Shown here: one piece after another, positions 7,955 through 15,289 of the stretch | How the letters are laid out: each line of letters begins with the position of its first letter | Position numbering within the stretch: position 1 is the stretch's first letter | NCBI GenBank assembly: GCA_003460745.1 | Contig: QTVU01000036.1 | Span: 1-30,835, forward strand | Direction: 5' to 3' | Source of the DNA: Firmicutes bacterium AM55-24TS | GTDB taxonomy: Bacteria > Bacillota > Clostridia > UBA1381 | Length of the DNA stretch: 30,835 nucleotides | Notes under the pieces: model-generated | What the model was told of the DNA's origin: nothing | Databases searched by the model: none | What the model saw: the letters and a program-made list of their open reading frames with translations, nothing else | Position numbers and translations under genes: made by a program

Positions 7955-8796
7955 TGAATATTATCGAAACAGAAAACCTTTCATATAAATATGATGAAAG
8001 CCATTTTGCTCTTTCGGATTTGAGCATTGGCTTTGAAAAAGGGAAAATTACAACAATTCTCGGTGCAAACGGAGCAGGCAAATCAACATTGTTTCTGAAT
8101 ATGAACGGAATTTTAAAACCACATTCGGGGACAGTAAAATTTATGGGTAAACCGATAGGTTATTCAAAAAAGGAAATCAGAGAATTAAGAAAAAGTGTCG
8201 GAATAGTTTTTCAAGACCCCGACGACCAGCTTTTTTCCGCGTCTGTTTTTCAAGATGTGTCTTTCGGTGCAATGAATTTGAAATTGCCGCAGGACGAAGT
8301 TGTTCGTCTTACCGAAAATGCACTTAAACGCACAGGTATTTTTGATTTAAAAGACAAACCTACCCATGCATTAAGTTTCGGTCAGAAAAAACGTGCCGCA
8401 ATAGCCGGCATACTTGTTATGTCGCCGGAGGTAATCATTCTTGACGAGCCGACGGCAGGCCTTGACCCAATGGGCGTAAGTGAGCTTATGCACCTTCTTC
8501 GCGACATATGCGAAAATGAGGGTACGACAATTATAATGTCAACGCATGATATTGACGTTGTGCCGATTTATTCGGACTATGTTTACGTTATAAATCACGG
8601 TAAATTACTTACAGACGGTACTCCCGAAGAAGTATTCTCAAATCCGACGCTTTTGCGTGAACATAATTTAAGATTGCCGAGAATTGCACATCTACTTGAA
8701 ATTTTGAATAAATGTGATAAACTTAATGTAGACTTCTCAAAAGCCACTATCGGCAAAGCAAGAGAAGAAATTTTAAATCTTATAAGGGGTAAATAA
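7954..8796 (+). CDS. cbiO: Cobalt ECF transporter ATPase CbiO
   Basis: An ABC ATPase of 280 residues. Walker A is GANGAGKST (37-45), followed by the Q-loop FQDPDDQLF, the signature LSFGQKKRAAIAG, Walker B VIILDEPTAGLDP and the switch His in STHDIDVV. FQDPDDQLFSASV is typical of ECF-type ATPases. I chose the ATG at 7954 (AAGGCGGG upstream) over the adjacent TTG at 7951. One copy of the dispersed 11-base word (GGGACAGTAAA form) lies at 8128-8138, in SGTVKFMG. Confidence 0.96.
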   Translation: MNIIETENLSYKYDESHFALSDLSIGFEKGKITTILGANGAGKSTLFLNMNGILKPHSGTVKFMGKPIGYSKKEIRELRKSVGIVFQDPDDQLFSASVFQDVSFGAMNLKLPQDEVVRLTENALKRTGIFDLKDKPTHALSFGQKKRAAIAGILVMSPEVIILDEPTAGLDPMGVSELMHLLRDICENEGTTIIMSTHDIDVVPIYSDYVYVINHGKLLTDGTPEEVFSNPTLLREHNLRLPRIAHLLEILNKCDKLNVDFSKATIGKAREEILNLIRGK

Positions 8797-8798
8797 CT

Positions 8799-9482
8799 AT
8801 GGCAAAATTCTATTCCGTCGGAGTCGGTGCAGGTGACGGTTCATATATAACTCTCGGTGCGCTTCGTGCATTGGAACAGGCTGATATAATCGCCGTTCCC
8901 GTTAAAAAATACGGAGAAAAATCAACTGCACTTGAAATAATCCGCAAGGAATTTGATACGGATAAAAAAGAAATTTCAGAACTTGAATTTCGCATGAGCG
9001 GGGACACTAAAGTCAGAGAGGAGTCCCGCAGAAATTCATCCGAAAAAATTATATCGGCATTAAAAGACGGAAAAGATGTTGCAATGATTACTCTCGGTGA
9101 CGTTTCGGTTTACAGTACCTGCACATACGTTCACAACGCAGTGAAAAATGCAGGCTTTGAACTTGAAATTATACCCGGTATAACTTCATTTTGTGCCGCT
9201 GCGGACAAGGCACAGATAAGTCTTTGCGAGGGAAACGAATCGGTTGCGATTATTCCCTCGCTTAAATCAAATTTACTTGAAAAATATATTGCCGATTTTG
9301 ATACGGTTGTGATTATGAAATCGGGCAACGATACAGATGTAATATCCGACATTTTAAAAAAGTACGGACTTGAAAACAACGCGATTGTTTCAAGCTGTAT
9401 CGGTATGGAAAACGAAGTTATCGAAAAAATACAAAAAGGCAAATCATACGGTTATTTTACAACCGTTATTGTAAGAAAATAA
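8799..9482 (+). CDS. cbiL: Precorrin-2 / cobalt-factor II C20-methyltransferase
   Basis: The 227-residue protein belongs to the tetrapyrrole (corrin) methylase family. It has the GVGAGDGSYITL SAM loop at the start, a GDVSVYST block near the middle and an EIIPGITSFCAAA block; the spacing and PVKKYGEKSTALEI favour CbiL over other corrin methylases. It adds a methyl group at C20 of (cobalt-)sirohydrochlorin, directly after CbiK. It starts three bases after cbiO with AAGGGG upstream. One repeat word at 9001-9011 encodes part of SGDTK. The methylases for later steps are not in this window. Confidence 0.9.
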   Translation: MAKFYSVGVGAGDGSYITLGALRALEQADIIAVPVKKYGEKSTALEIIRKEFDTDKKEISELEFRMSGDTKVREESRRNSSEKIISALKDGKDVAMITLGDVSVYSTCTYVHNAVKNAGFELEIIPGITSFCAAADKAQISLCEGNESVAIIPSLKSNLLEKYIADFDTVVIMKSGNDTDVISDILKKYGLENNAIVSSCIGMENEVIEKIQKGKSYGYFTTVIVRK

Positions 9483-9501
9483 TCAGAAAGGTTATGGGAT
9501 A

Positions 9502-10635
9502 ATGGAACTGCTTGCAGTAAGTATCAGCCACGAAAATACACCAATCTCAATTCGTGAGAAAGTATCTTTTACCAAGAAAAAACAAGCTGAAATTTTAAAG
9601 TATATAAAACAAAATATTGCTGAAGAATGTGTGCTTTTGTCCACTTGCAACCGTTGTGAATTTTATCTTGCAGGGTATAATATAAAAGATAAATTCATTG
9701 ACTGTTTAGTGTCCCTAACCGATGAATTTGTTAAAAAGTACATAAGCATATATGAGGGCGACGATTGTTCGCGTCATCTTGCACTTACCGCGTCGGGGCT
9801 TAAATCAATGATTCTCGGTGAGGATCAGATTTTAGGTCAGGTTAAAGACGCGCACGAATTTGCAAAAGAACATTTGTGCTGCGGAAAATATCTCAACACT
9901 CTTTTCCGTATTTCCGTAACGGGTGCAAAAAAAGTTAAAACGGAAACGCTTTTATCGAAAACTCCTGTTTCCGCGGCAACCATTGCAATAAAACAGTGTC
10001 AAAATATTTTGGGGACACTAAATAACAAAAACATATTGATTATCGGTGCAAGCGGAAAAACAGGCTCTATCGTTCTTAAAGATTTACTGTCCCTTGACGG
10101 TGTAAATATTTATGCCACTTCGCGTACGCATGACGGCATTATAAACCACATTGACGGTGCGATTACCGTTGATTACGACAAGCGTTATGATAATCTTGAT
10201 ATATATGACGCCGTAATCAGTGCCACGTCCAGTCCGCATATCGTACTTGAAAAAAGCAGAGCAAAAAACGCAATAAAGACTTGTAAAAAGCGAGTTTTTA
10301 TCGACCTTGCAGTACCTCGTGACATTGAGGTATTCGAGGATGAATACACAGTTTACAAAAATATTGACGATTTAACCGAAATCGCGGACAACAACAACAG
10401 AATTAAACAACAGGAAATTATAAAAGCCGAAAAAATTCTTCAAAAATATATTGATGAATTTCGTATATGGAAACTTTTTTCCGAAAGCGAAACATTATTC
10501 AAATCGGCAGAGAATAAAATTGAAAACGAGAGCGAAAAGAACACTTTTCGCCATAAAATATATAATCTGAAATCAGACAACAATTATGCAAAATTCAGTG
10601 AATTTATTATTTTGCTTAGGGAGAAATTAACGTGA
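9502..10635 (+). CDS. hemA: Glutamyl-tRNA reductase
   Basis: It reduces glutamyl-tRNA to glutamate-1-semialdehyde, the committed step of the C5 pathway. Key features are catalytic Cys49 in LSTCNRCEFY, LILGEDQILGQVKDA-like text (GLKSMILGEDQILGQVK), the NADPH-binding IIGASGKTGS and DLAVPRDIE. At 377 residues it is shorter than the usual 410-450, with a reduced C-terminal dimerisation part. The start has AGAAAGG upstream, and the stop overlaps hemC (GTGA). Three repeat words lie within it (9705, 10012 and 10083), two of them in variable stretches flanking the NADPH domain. Confidence 0.95.
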   Translation: MELLAVSISHENTPISIREKVSFTKKKQAEILKYIKQNIAEECVLLSTCNRCEFYLAGYNIKDKFIDCLVSLTDEFVKKYISIYEGDDCSRHLALTASGLKSMILGEDQILGQVKDAHEFAKEHLCCGKYLNTLFRISVTGAKKVKTETLLSKTPVSAATIAIKQCQNILGTLNNKNILIIGASGKTGSIVLKDLLSLDGVNIYATSRTHDGIINHIDGAITVDYDKRYDNLDIYDAVISATSSPHIVLEKSRAKNAIKTCKKRVFIDLAVPRDIEVFEDEYTVYKNIDDLTEIADNNNRIKQQEIIKAEKILQKYIDEFRIWKLFSESETLFKSAENKIENESEKNTFRHKIYNLKSDNNYAKFSEFIILLREKLT

Positions 10636-11498
10636 GTATAATAAAAATCGGCTCAAGAAAAAGCCAACTTGCAATCAAGCAAACAGAGGCTGTAATCAAA
10701 AAATTGAAAGAGCATTTTCCAAACGACACTTTTGAAATTGTCGGCATTTCAACAAAGGGTGACCGTCAGCTTGATAAGTCGCTCCAAAGTTTCGGCGGAA
10801 AGGGTGTTTTTATAAAAGAAATCGAAATCGCACTTTTAAGCGGTGAAATAGATATGGCGGTGCATAGTGCAAAGGATATGCCGACAGAAATTTGCGATGG
10901 TCTTACGATAAGTGCCGCACTTCTTCGCGACGACAGAAGTGATGTTCTTGTTCATTTTGGGGACACTGAATTATCCGACATAAAAATAATCGGTACAGGC
11001 AGTACAAGACGTCAGTCACAGGCTGAAAAACTGTTCCCAAACGCTGTTTTTAAGCCAATCAGAGGTAATATCGGCACTCGTCTTGAGAAAGTCAAAAACG
11101 GTGAATACGATGCGGTTATTATGGCTCGTGCCGCAATAAACCGTCTTGCCGTTTCCGACGTTAAAATCGAAAATCTCGGCGATAATTTCATATGTGCCGC
11201 AGGTCAAGGTATTCTTGCCATTGAAACTGTCGTCGGCAAAGCCGATAAATACACACAAGCGATAAATGATGAAATCGCAATGACCGAATTAAGATGCGAA
11301 CGTGCATTTTTGCAGTACACAGGCGGCGGCTGTCACGCACCATGCGGTGCGTCGGCTGAATTTAACGGTAAAGAAATTAAAATGTGCACATTTTTCAAAG
11401 AAAACGACAAAGAAATTTATCTTGAAATGTTCGGAAACGATCCGATATTACTCGGCAAAAAAATGGCTGAAATAACGCTCGATAAAATTAAGGAGTAA
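10632..11498 (+). CDS. hemC: Hydroxymethylbilane synthase (porphobilinogen deaminase)
   Basis: HemC joins four porphobilinogens into hydroxymethylbilane. The N-terminus IKIGSRKSQLAIKQTE, the VHSAKDMPTE block, STRRQSQ, RGNIGTRL and the dipyrromethane-anchoring Cys234 in GGGCHAPCGA are all present. The 288-residue length is slightly short but complete. The start is GTG, overlapping the hemA stop. A variant of the repeat word (GGGACACTGAA) lies at 10961. Confidence 0.96.
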   Translation: MSIIKIGSRKSQLAIKQTEAVIKKLKEHFPNDTFEIVGISTKGDRQLDKSLQSFGGKGVFIKEIEIALLSGEIDMAVHSAKDMPTEICDGLTISAALLRDDRSDVLVHFGDTELSDIKIIGTGSTRRQSQAEKLFPNAVFKPIRGNIGTRLEKVKNGEYDAVIMARAAINRLAVSDVKIENLGDNFICAAGQGILAIETVVGKADKYTQAINDEIAMTELRCERAFLQYTGGGCHAPCGASAEFNGKEIKMCTFFKENDKEIYLEMFGNDPILLGKKMAEITLDKIKE

Positions 11499-11503
11499 AT
11501 CAA

Positions 11504-12937
11504 ATGGTATATCTTGTAGGTGCAGGCCCCGGTGACAGCGGATTAATTACGCAGAAAGGTCTTGAATGTATAAAAAAAGCGGACGTCATAATTTACGACC
11601 ACCTTGCAAATCCGACTTTATTGAGCTATGCAAAAAACGACTGTAAATTGATTTATGCCGGAAAAATCGCAGGCAATCATCACATGGTACAGGAGGAAAT
11701 CAACAAAACCCTTGTTGAACACAGCCGTTTCGGAAATGTTGTACGTCTGAAAGGCGGCGATCCGTTTATTTTCGGTCGCGGAGGTGAAGAAATTATCGCG
11801 CTAATCGAAAATAATATTGACTACGAAATTGTACCCGGTATTTCTTCTTGTTACAGTGCCGCCGAATATTGCGGTATTCCCGTCACTCACCGTGGAGTTG
11901 CAACTTCGTTTCACGTTATAACAGGTCACGAAAAAGTCGGAAATGAAACGGTTAATTACAGCGCACTTGCAAAACTCAGCGGAACACTTGTTTTTCTTAT
12001 GGGGCTTTCGTCTGCCGAAAATATAAGCAATAAGCTTATTGAAAACGGTAAATCGGAAAATACACCTGTTGCCGTAATTTCAAGCGGCACAATGCCGCGT
12101 CAAAAATGTGTTACGGGGACACTAAATAATTTATCTGCATTGGCAAAACAAATGACTTCTCCGGCGATAATTCTTGTCGGTGATGTGGTGAATTTAAAGC
12201 AAGATTGGTTTAAACAAAAAAATACAAAAATACTCACAACCGCAACACCGTTAATGAACAAAAGCATAAAAAATGCGGCGACCGATTTTGACATAACGGA
12301 GCTTCCTTTAATCAAAACAGTTCCGATTAATTTCGACTTGTTTTCAAAAGCGGATATAGCACACTTTTCACATATAGTATTTACAAGTGCAAACGGTGTT
12401 AAAATATTTTTTGAATATTTACAAAAATCAAAAACCGATATACGCACTTTAAGGGACACTAAATTCGCTGTTGTTGGGGAAAAAACAGCCGACGCACTTG
12501 CAAGTTACGGCATATATGCCGACATGGTTCCTCAAATTCATTCGGGACTTGAGCTTGCTCGCCTAATGTGCGAAAAGTGCAGTAAAAACGACAATATTCT
12601 TTTAATTCGAGCCGAAAACGGTGTAAGCACCATACCGAATATTTTAAGTGAAAATAATGTTAATTTCACCGATATGCACCTTTACAGAACAGAAACCGAC
12701 AACTCAAAACAGGAACTTTTGAATTTATGTCTAAACGATACTGACTATGTTATATTATCAAGCGGTTCTGCCGCAAAGGCATTTTCCGAAATGGCAGACA
12801 CATCAAATGTAAAGCTGATTTCAATAGGAAACGAAACAACAAAATCCGCCGAAAAATGCGGGCTTAAAATTTATAAAACAGCCGACAATGCAACCGCAGA
12901 AAGCATTATCGACTGTATCAGGGGGGACACTAAATGA
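11504..12937 (+). CDS. cobA-hemD: Fused uroporphyrinogen-III C-methyltransferase / uroporphyrinogen-III synthase
   Basis: Residues 1 to about 240 are a SUMT: VYLVGAGPGDSGLITQKG, RLKGGDPFIFGRGGEE and the VPGISS and TGH blocks. Residues about 245-477 are uroporphyrinogen-III synthase, with FTSANGVKIFFEYL, FAVVGEKTADAL and a weakly conserved C-terminal lobe. The two activities close the macrocycle and add methyl groups at C2 and C7, giving precorrin-2. This fusion is common in Clostridia. The stop overlaps hemB. Three exact repeat words lie in it (12116, 12453, 12924); the last encodes its final residues GDTK and touches the hemB ATG. Confidence 0.95.
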   Translation: MVYLVGAGPGDSGLITQKGLECIKKADVIIYDHLANPTLLSYAKNDCKLIYAGKIAGNHHMVQEEINKTLVEHSRFGNVVRLKGGDPFIFGRGGEEIIALIENNIDYEIVPGISSCYSAAEYCGIPVTHRGVATSFHVITGHEKVGNETVNYSALAKLSGTLVFLMGLSSAENISNKLIENGKSENTPVAVISSGTMPRQKCVTGTLNNLSALAKQMTSPAIILVGDVVNLKQDWFKQKNTKILTTATPLMNKSIKNAATDFDITELPLIKTVPINFDLFSKADIAHFSHIVFTSANGVKIFFEYLQKSKTDIRTLRDTKFAVVGEKTADALASYGIYADMVPQIHSGLELARLMCEKCSKNDNILLIRAENGVSTIPNILSENNVNFTDMHLYRTETDNSKQELLNLCLNDTDYVILSSGSAAKAFSEMADTSNVKLISIGNETTKSAEKCGLKIYKTADNATAESIIDCIRGDTK

Positions 12938-13896
12938 TCAGACGACCAAGACGACTTCGTGTGACAAAACAAATTCGCGACCTTGTACACGAAACTTCGA
13001 TTGACAAAACAGACTTAATATATCCGATGTTCATAATTGACGGCGAAACAGAAGATATTCCGTCAATGCCGAACATCAAGCGATACTCGCTTACCGACCT
13101 GCCGTCCGCACTTGATGAAGTGGTTTCGGCAGGTGTCGGTGCGGTGCTTTACTTCGGTATTCCGAAAACAAAAGATGAATTCGGCAGTGAGGCATACAAT
13201 GAATTCGGCATTGTTCAACGTGCAATCCGCCTTACAAAAGAACTGTATCCCGATTTAATCGTAATTGCCGATATTTGTCTTTGCGAGTACACTTCGCACG
13301 GTCACTGCGGTGTTATCGAACACGACTGTATCGTCAACGACAAGACTTTACCGCTTTTAGCAAAAGCGTCGGTGGCTTGTGCAAAAGCAGGTGCGGATAT
13401 TGTTGCACCGTCGGATATGATGGACGGACGAGTAGGCGCAATACGTCAGGCACTTGACGAAAACCGCTTTGAGGACGTACTTATAATGGCTTACAGCGTC
13501 AAATATTCATCATCATTTTACGGGCCGTTCCGCGATGCAGCTGACAGTGCTCCGTCGTTTGGGGACAGGAAAAGTTATCAAATGGATTTCAGAAATAAAA
13601 AAGAGGCAATTATCGAAACACAGCTTGACATTGACGAAGGTGCGGACATAATCATGGTGAAACCCGGTATGCCGTATCTTGACATTGCAAAAACGGTCAG
13701 CGATACTTTTAGTGTCCCTCTTGCAATATATCATGTAAGCGGTGAATACTCAATGATTAAAGCCGCCGCACAAAACGGTTGGATTGACGAAAAGTCAATC
13801 GTCCTTGAAAGCCTTACCGCAATGAAACGTGCCGGTGCAAAAATGCTTATAACCTACTACGCGGTCGAGGCTGCAAAGTGGTTGGAGGAAAACTGA
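12934..13896 (+). CDS. hemB: Porphobilinogen synthase (5-aminolevulinate dehydratase)
   Basis: HemB condenses two 5-aminolevulinates to porphobilinogen. RPRRLRVTKQIRDLV at the start, a metal-site cysteine block (DICLCEYTSHGHCGV), the first active lysine in MAYSVKYSSSFYGPFRDAA and the Schiff-base Lys243 in IIMVKPGMPY are visible. The 320-residue length is standard. The three cysteines suggest a zinc-type enzyme. It overlaps cobA-hemD by four bases and sirC by one (TGATG). A reverse-orientation repeat word lies at 13708-13718, just before the conserved YHVSGEY. Confidence 0.96.
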   Translation: MIRRPRRLRVTKQIRDLVHETSIDKTDLIYPMFIIDGETEDIPSMPNIKRYSLTDLPSALDEVVSAGVGAVLYFGIPKTKDEFGSEAYNEFGIVQRAIRLTKELYPDLIVIADICLCEYTSHGHCGVIEHDCIVNDKTLPLLAKASVACAKAGADIVAPSDMMDGRVGAIRQALDENRFEDVLIMAYSVKYSSSFYGPFRDAADSAPSFGDRKSYQMDFRNKKEAIIETQLDIDEGADIIMVKPGMPYLDIAKTVSDTFSVPLAIYHVSGEYSMIKAAAQNGWIDEKSIVLESLTAMKRAGAKMLITYYAVEAAKWLEEN

Positions 13897-14482
13897 TGTT
13901 TCCGATAATGCTGAATATATGCGGAAGAAAATGTACCGTTGCAGGCGGTGGAAATGTTGCGGAAAGAAAGGTTAAAACGCTTTTAAAATATGGTGCAGAC
14001 GTAACCGCAGTAAGTCTTTTTTTAAAGACGGATTTCCAAACGTCAAACGACTTGAAAAAGAATATTCCTCAAGTGACATAGAAAATTCTTTTCTTGTCAT
14101 AGCCGCAACAGACAACAAAGAAGTAAATCAAACGATTTACAATGACGCAAAAAAACGCAACATTTTAGTGTCCCTATCTGATGACACAGAGCATTCCGAT
14201 TTTATATTACCGTCATCAAAAAACTACGATGACATAACGATTTCTGTTTCGACAAACGGCAAATCACCGGCACTTGCGAAAAAAATCAGACAAATTAAAT
14301 CAAACGATTTAGAATTTTACGCAAGCATTTTACCTATAATAGAGAAATACAGAAGTATTTTAATAAGCGAAAGCAGGGACACTAAAAAAGAAATATTAAA
14401 TTTTATGGTTTCAGATGAAATGCTTGAAATTGCAAAAGAAAGTTTAGAATTATATGAACAGAAAATAAAGGAGAAAATATGA
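13896..14482 (+). pseudogene. Precorrin-2 dehydrogenase (SirC/CysG-N type), reading frame split at a T-run
   Basis: This NAD-dependent enzyme oxidises precorrin-2 to sirohydrochlorin, the CbiK substrate. The first frame reads MFPIMLNICGRKCTVAGGGN with the GGGNVAERKVKTLL nucleotide-binding loop, then runs to a stop at 14079. The rest (FKDGFPNVKRLEKEY, then FLVIAATDNKEVNQ and STNGKSPALAKKIR) lies in the -1 frame. The switch falls at seven Ts (14017-14023). In-frame, the codons CTT TTT TTA contain the heptamer T TTT TTA, a canonical -1 slippery site. The joined product would be about 195 residues, a normal length. Either one T is missing or the gene is recoded. It overlaps both neighbours. Confidence 0.85.
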
Positions 14483-15234
14483 AAACTGCAATACTTGTCA
14501 TAAGCTTTGGCACAAGCCACCGCGATACGCTTGAAAAAACAATCGCTGCTGTCGAAAAAAAGCTTAAATATGAATTTAAAACAGATGTTTTCCGTGCATT
14601 TACAAGCGGTATGATTATTAAAAAGCTCCGCGAACGTGACGGAATAGAAATTGATACTGTAGATGAAGCACTCGAAAAATTATATAAAAGCGGTTACACA
14701 GATATTTTTTGTGTTCCTACTCACATTATGTGCGGTATTGAATACGACAAAGCTTGCAGAATGATTGAGAAATTTAACAACAAAATGAAAATCAGAATTT
14801 CTCGTCCGCTTGTTACCGAAACGGTTGACTATTACAACATTGTTGATATTTTCAAACACAGACTTACCGACAAAAACAGACTTTACGTTTTTATGGGACA
14901 CGGCAGCGACCATTTTGCGAATGCCGCCTACTCCGCTCTTGATTATCACTTTAAAAATGCCGATATGAACAACGTATTTGTCGGTACTGTTGAGGGTTTT
15001 CCCGACCTTGAAACAGTTATGTCACACGCAACGAAAACCGATATAAAAAATGTAACACTACTCCCGTTTATGCTTGTATGCGGTGACCACGCAAAAAATG
15101 ATATGGCTGTCGAATGGAAAGAAGAATTTGAAAATAACGGTTTCAATGTCGAGTGTGACCTTACGGGACTTGGCGAAATTAAAGAAATACAAGATATGTA
15201 CGCCGAGCATTTAAGAAATGTTTGGGGACAGTAA
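14479..15234 (+). CDS. cbiK: Anaerobic sirohydrochlorin cobaltochelatase CbiK
   Basis: CbiK inserts Co2+ into sirohydrochlorin in the early-cobalt (anaerobic) B12 route. The 251-residue protein begins AILVISFGTSHRDTLEKTI and contains VPTHIMCGIEYD and FMGHGSDHFANAAYSALD, which hold the metal-binding histidines, with LLPFMLVCGDHAKNDM near the end. This is the CbiK rather than the CbiX pattern. It overlaps sirC by four bases and is the last gene before a terminator. The stop lies within a variant repeat word (15225-15235). Ferrochelatase-like use for siroheme is possible but less likely here. Confidence 0.94.
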   Translation: MKTAILVISFGTSHRDTLEKTIAAVEKKLKYEFKTDVFRAFTSGMIIKKLRERDGIEIDTVDEALEKLYKSGYTDIFCVPTHIMCGIEYDKACRMIEKFNNKMKIRISRPLVTETVDYYNIVDIFKHRLTDKNRLYVFMGHGSDHFANAAYSALDYHFKNADMNNVFVGTVEGFPDLETVMSHATKTDIKNVTLLPFMLVCGDHAKNDMAVEWKEEFENNGFNVECDLTGLGEIKEIQDMYAEHLRNVWGQ

Positions 15235-15263
15235 AAATGACTTAATCTTTAAAAAATCATATA

Positions 15264-15289
15264 AAAAAAGTGCCTTTCGGCACTTTTTT
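15264..15289. terminator. Bidirectional terminator between the cbi-hem and dlt-like operons
   Basis: AAAAAAGTGCC, loop TTTC and GGCACTTTTTT form a perfect stem with A and T runs on both sides. It follows cbiK by about 30 bases on the plus strand and touches the stop codon of the large lipoprotein gene on the minus strand. Confidence 0.92.

Larger units (their letters stand above)
8128..15235. repeat. Dispersed 11-base word GGGACA(C/G)TAAA, 12 copies in the cbi-hem operon
   Basis: Exact GGGACACTAAA copies start at 9001, 10012, 12116, 12453, 12924 and 14376 on the plus strand and at 9705, 13708 and 14164 on the minus strand. GGGACAGTAAA copies start at 8128 and 15225 (plus) and 10083 (minus). 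Looser relatives lie at 10961 and 13562. They are spread over cbiO, cbiL, hemA, cobA-hemD, hemB, sirC and cbiK, all inside or at the edge of coding sequence and in several frames (GDTK, GTLN, LVSL, FSVP). I found none elsewhere in the window by eye. Confidence 0.85.

Noticed and set aside
14895..14901. GGGACAC in cbiK as a further copy of the repeated word
   Set aside because: It encodes the conserved metal-site MGHGSDH and matches only seven bases; protein conservation explains it.
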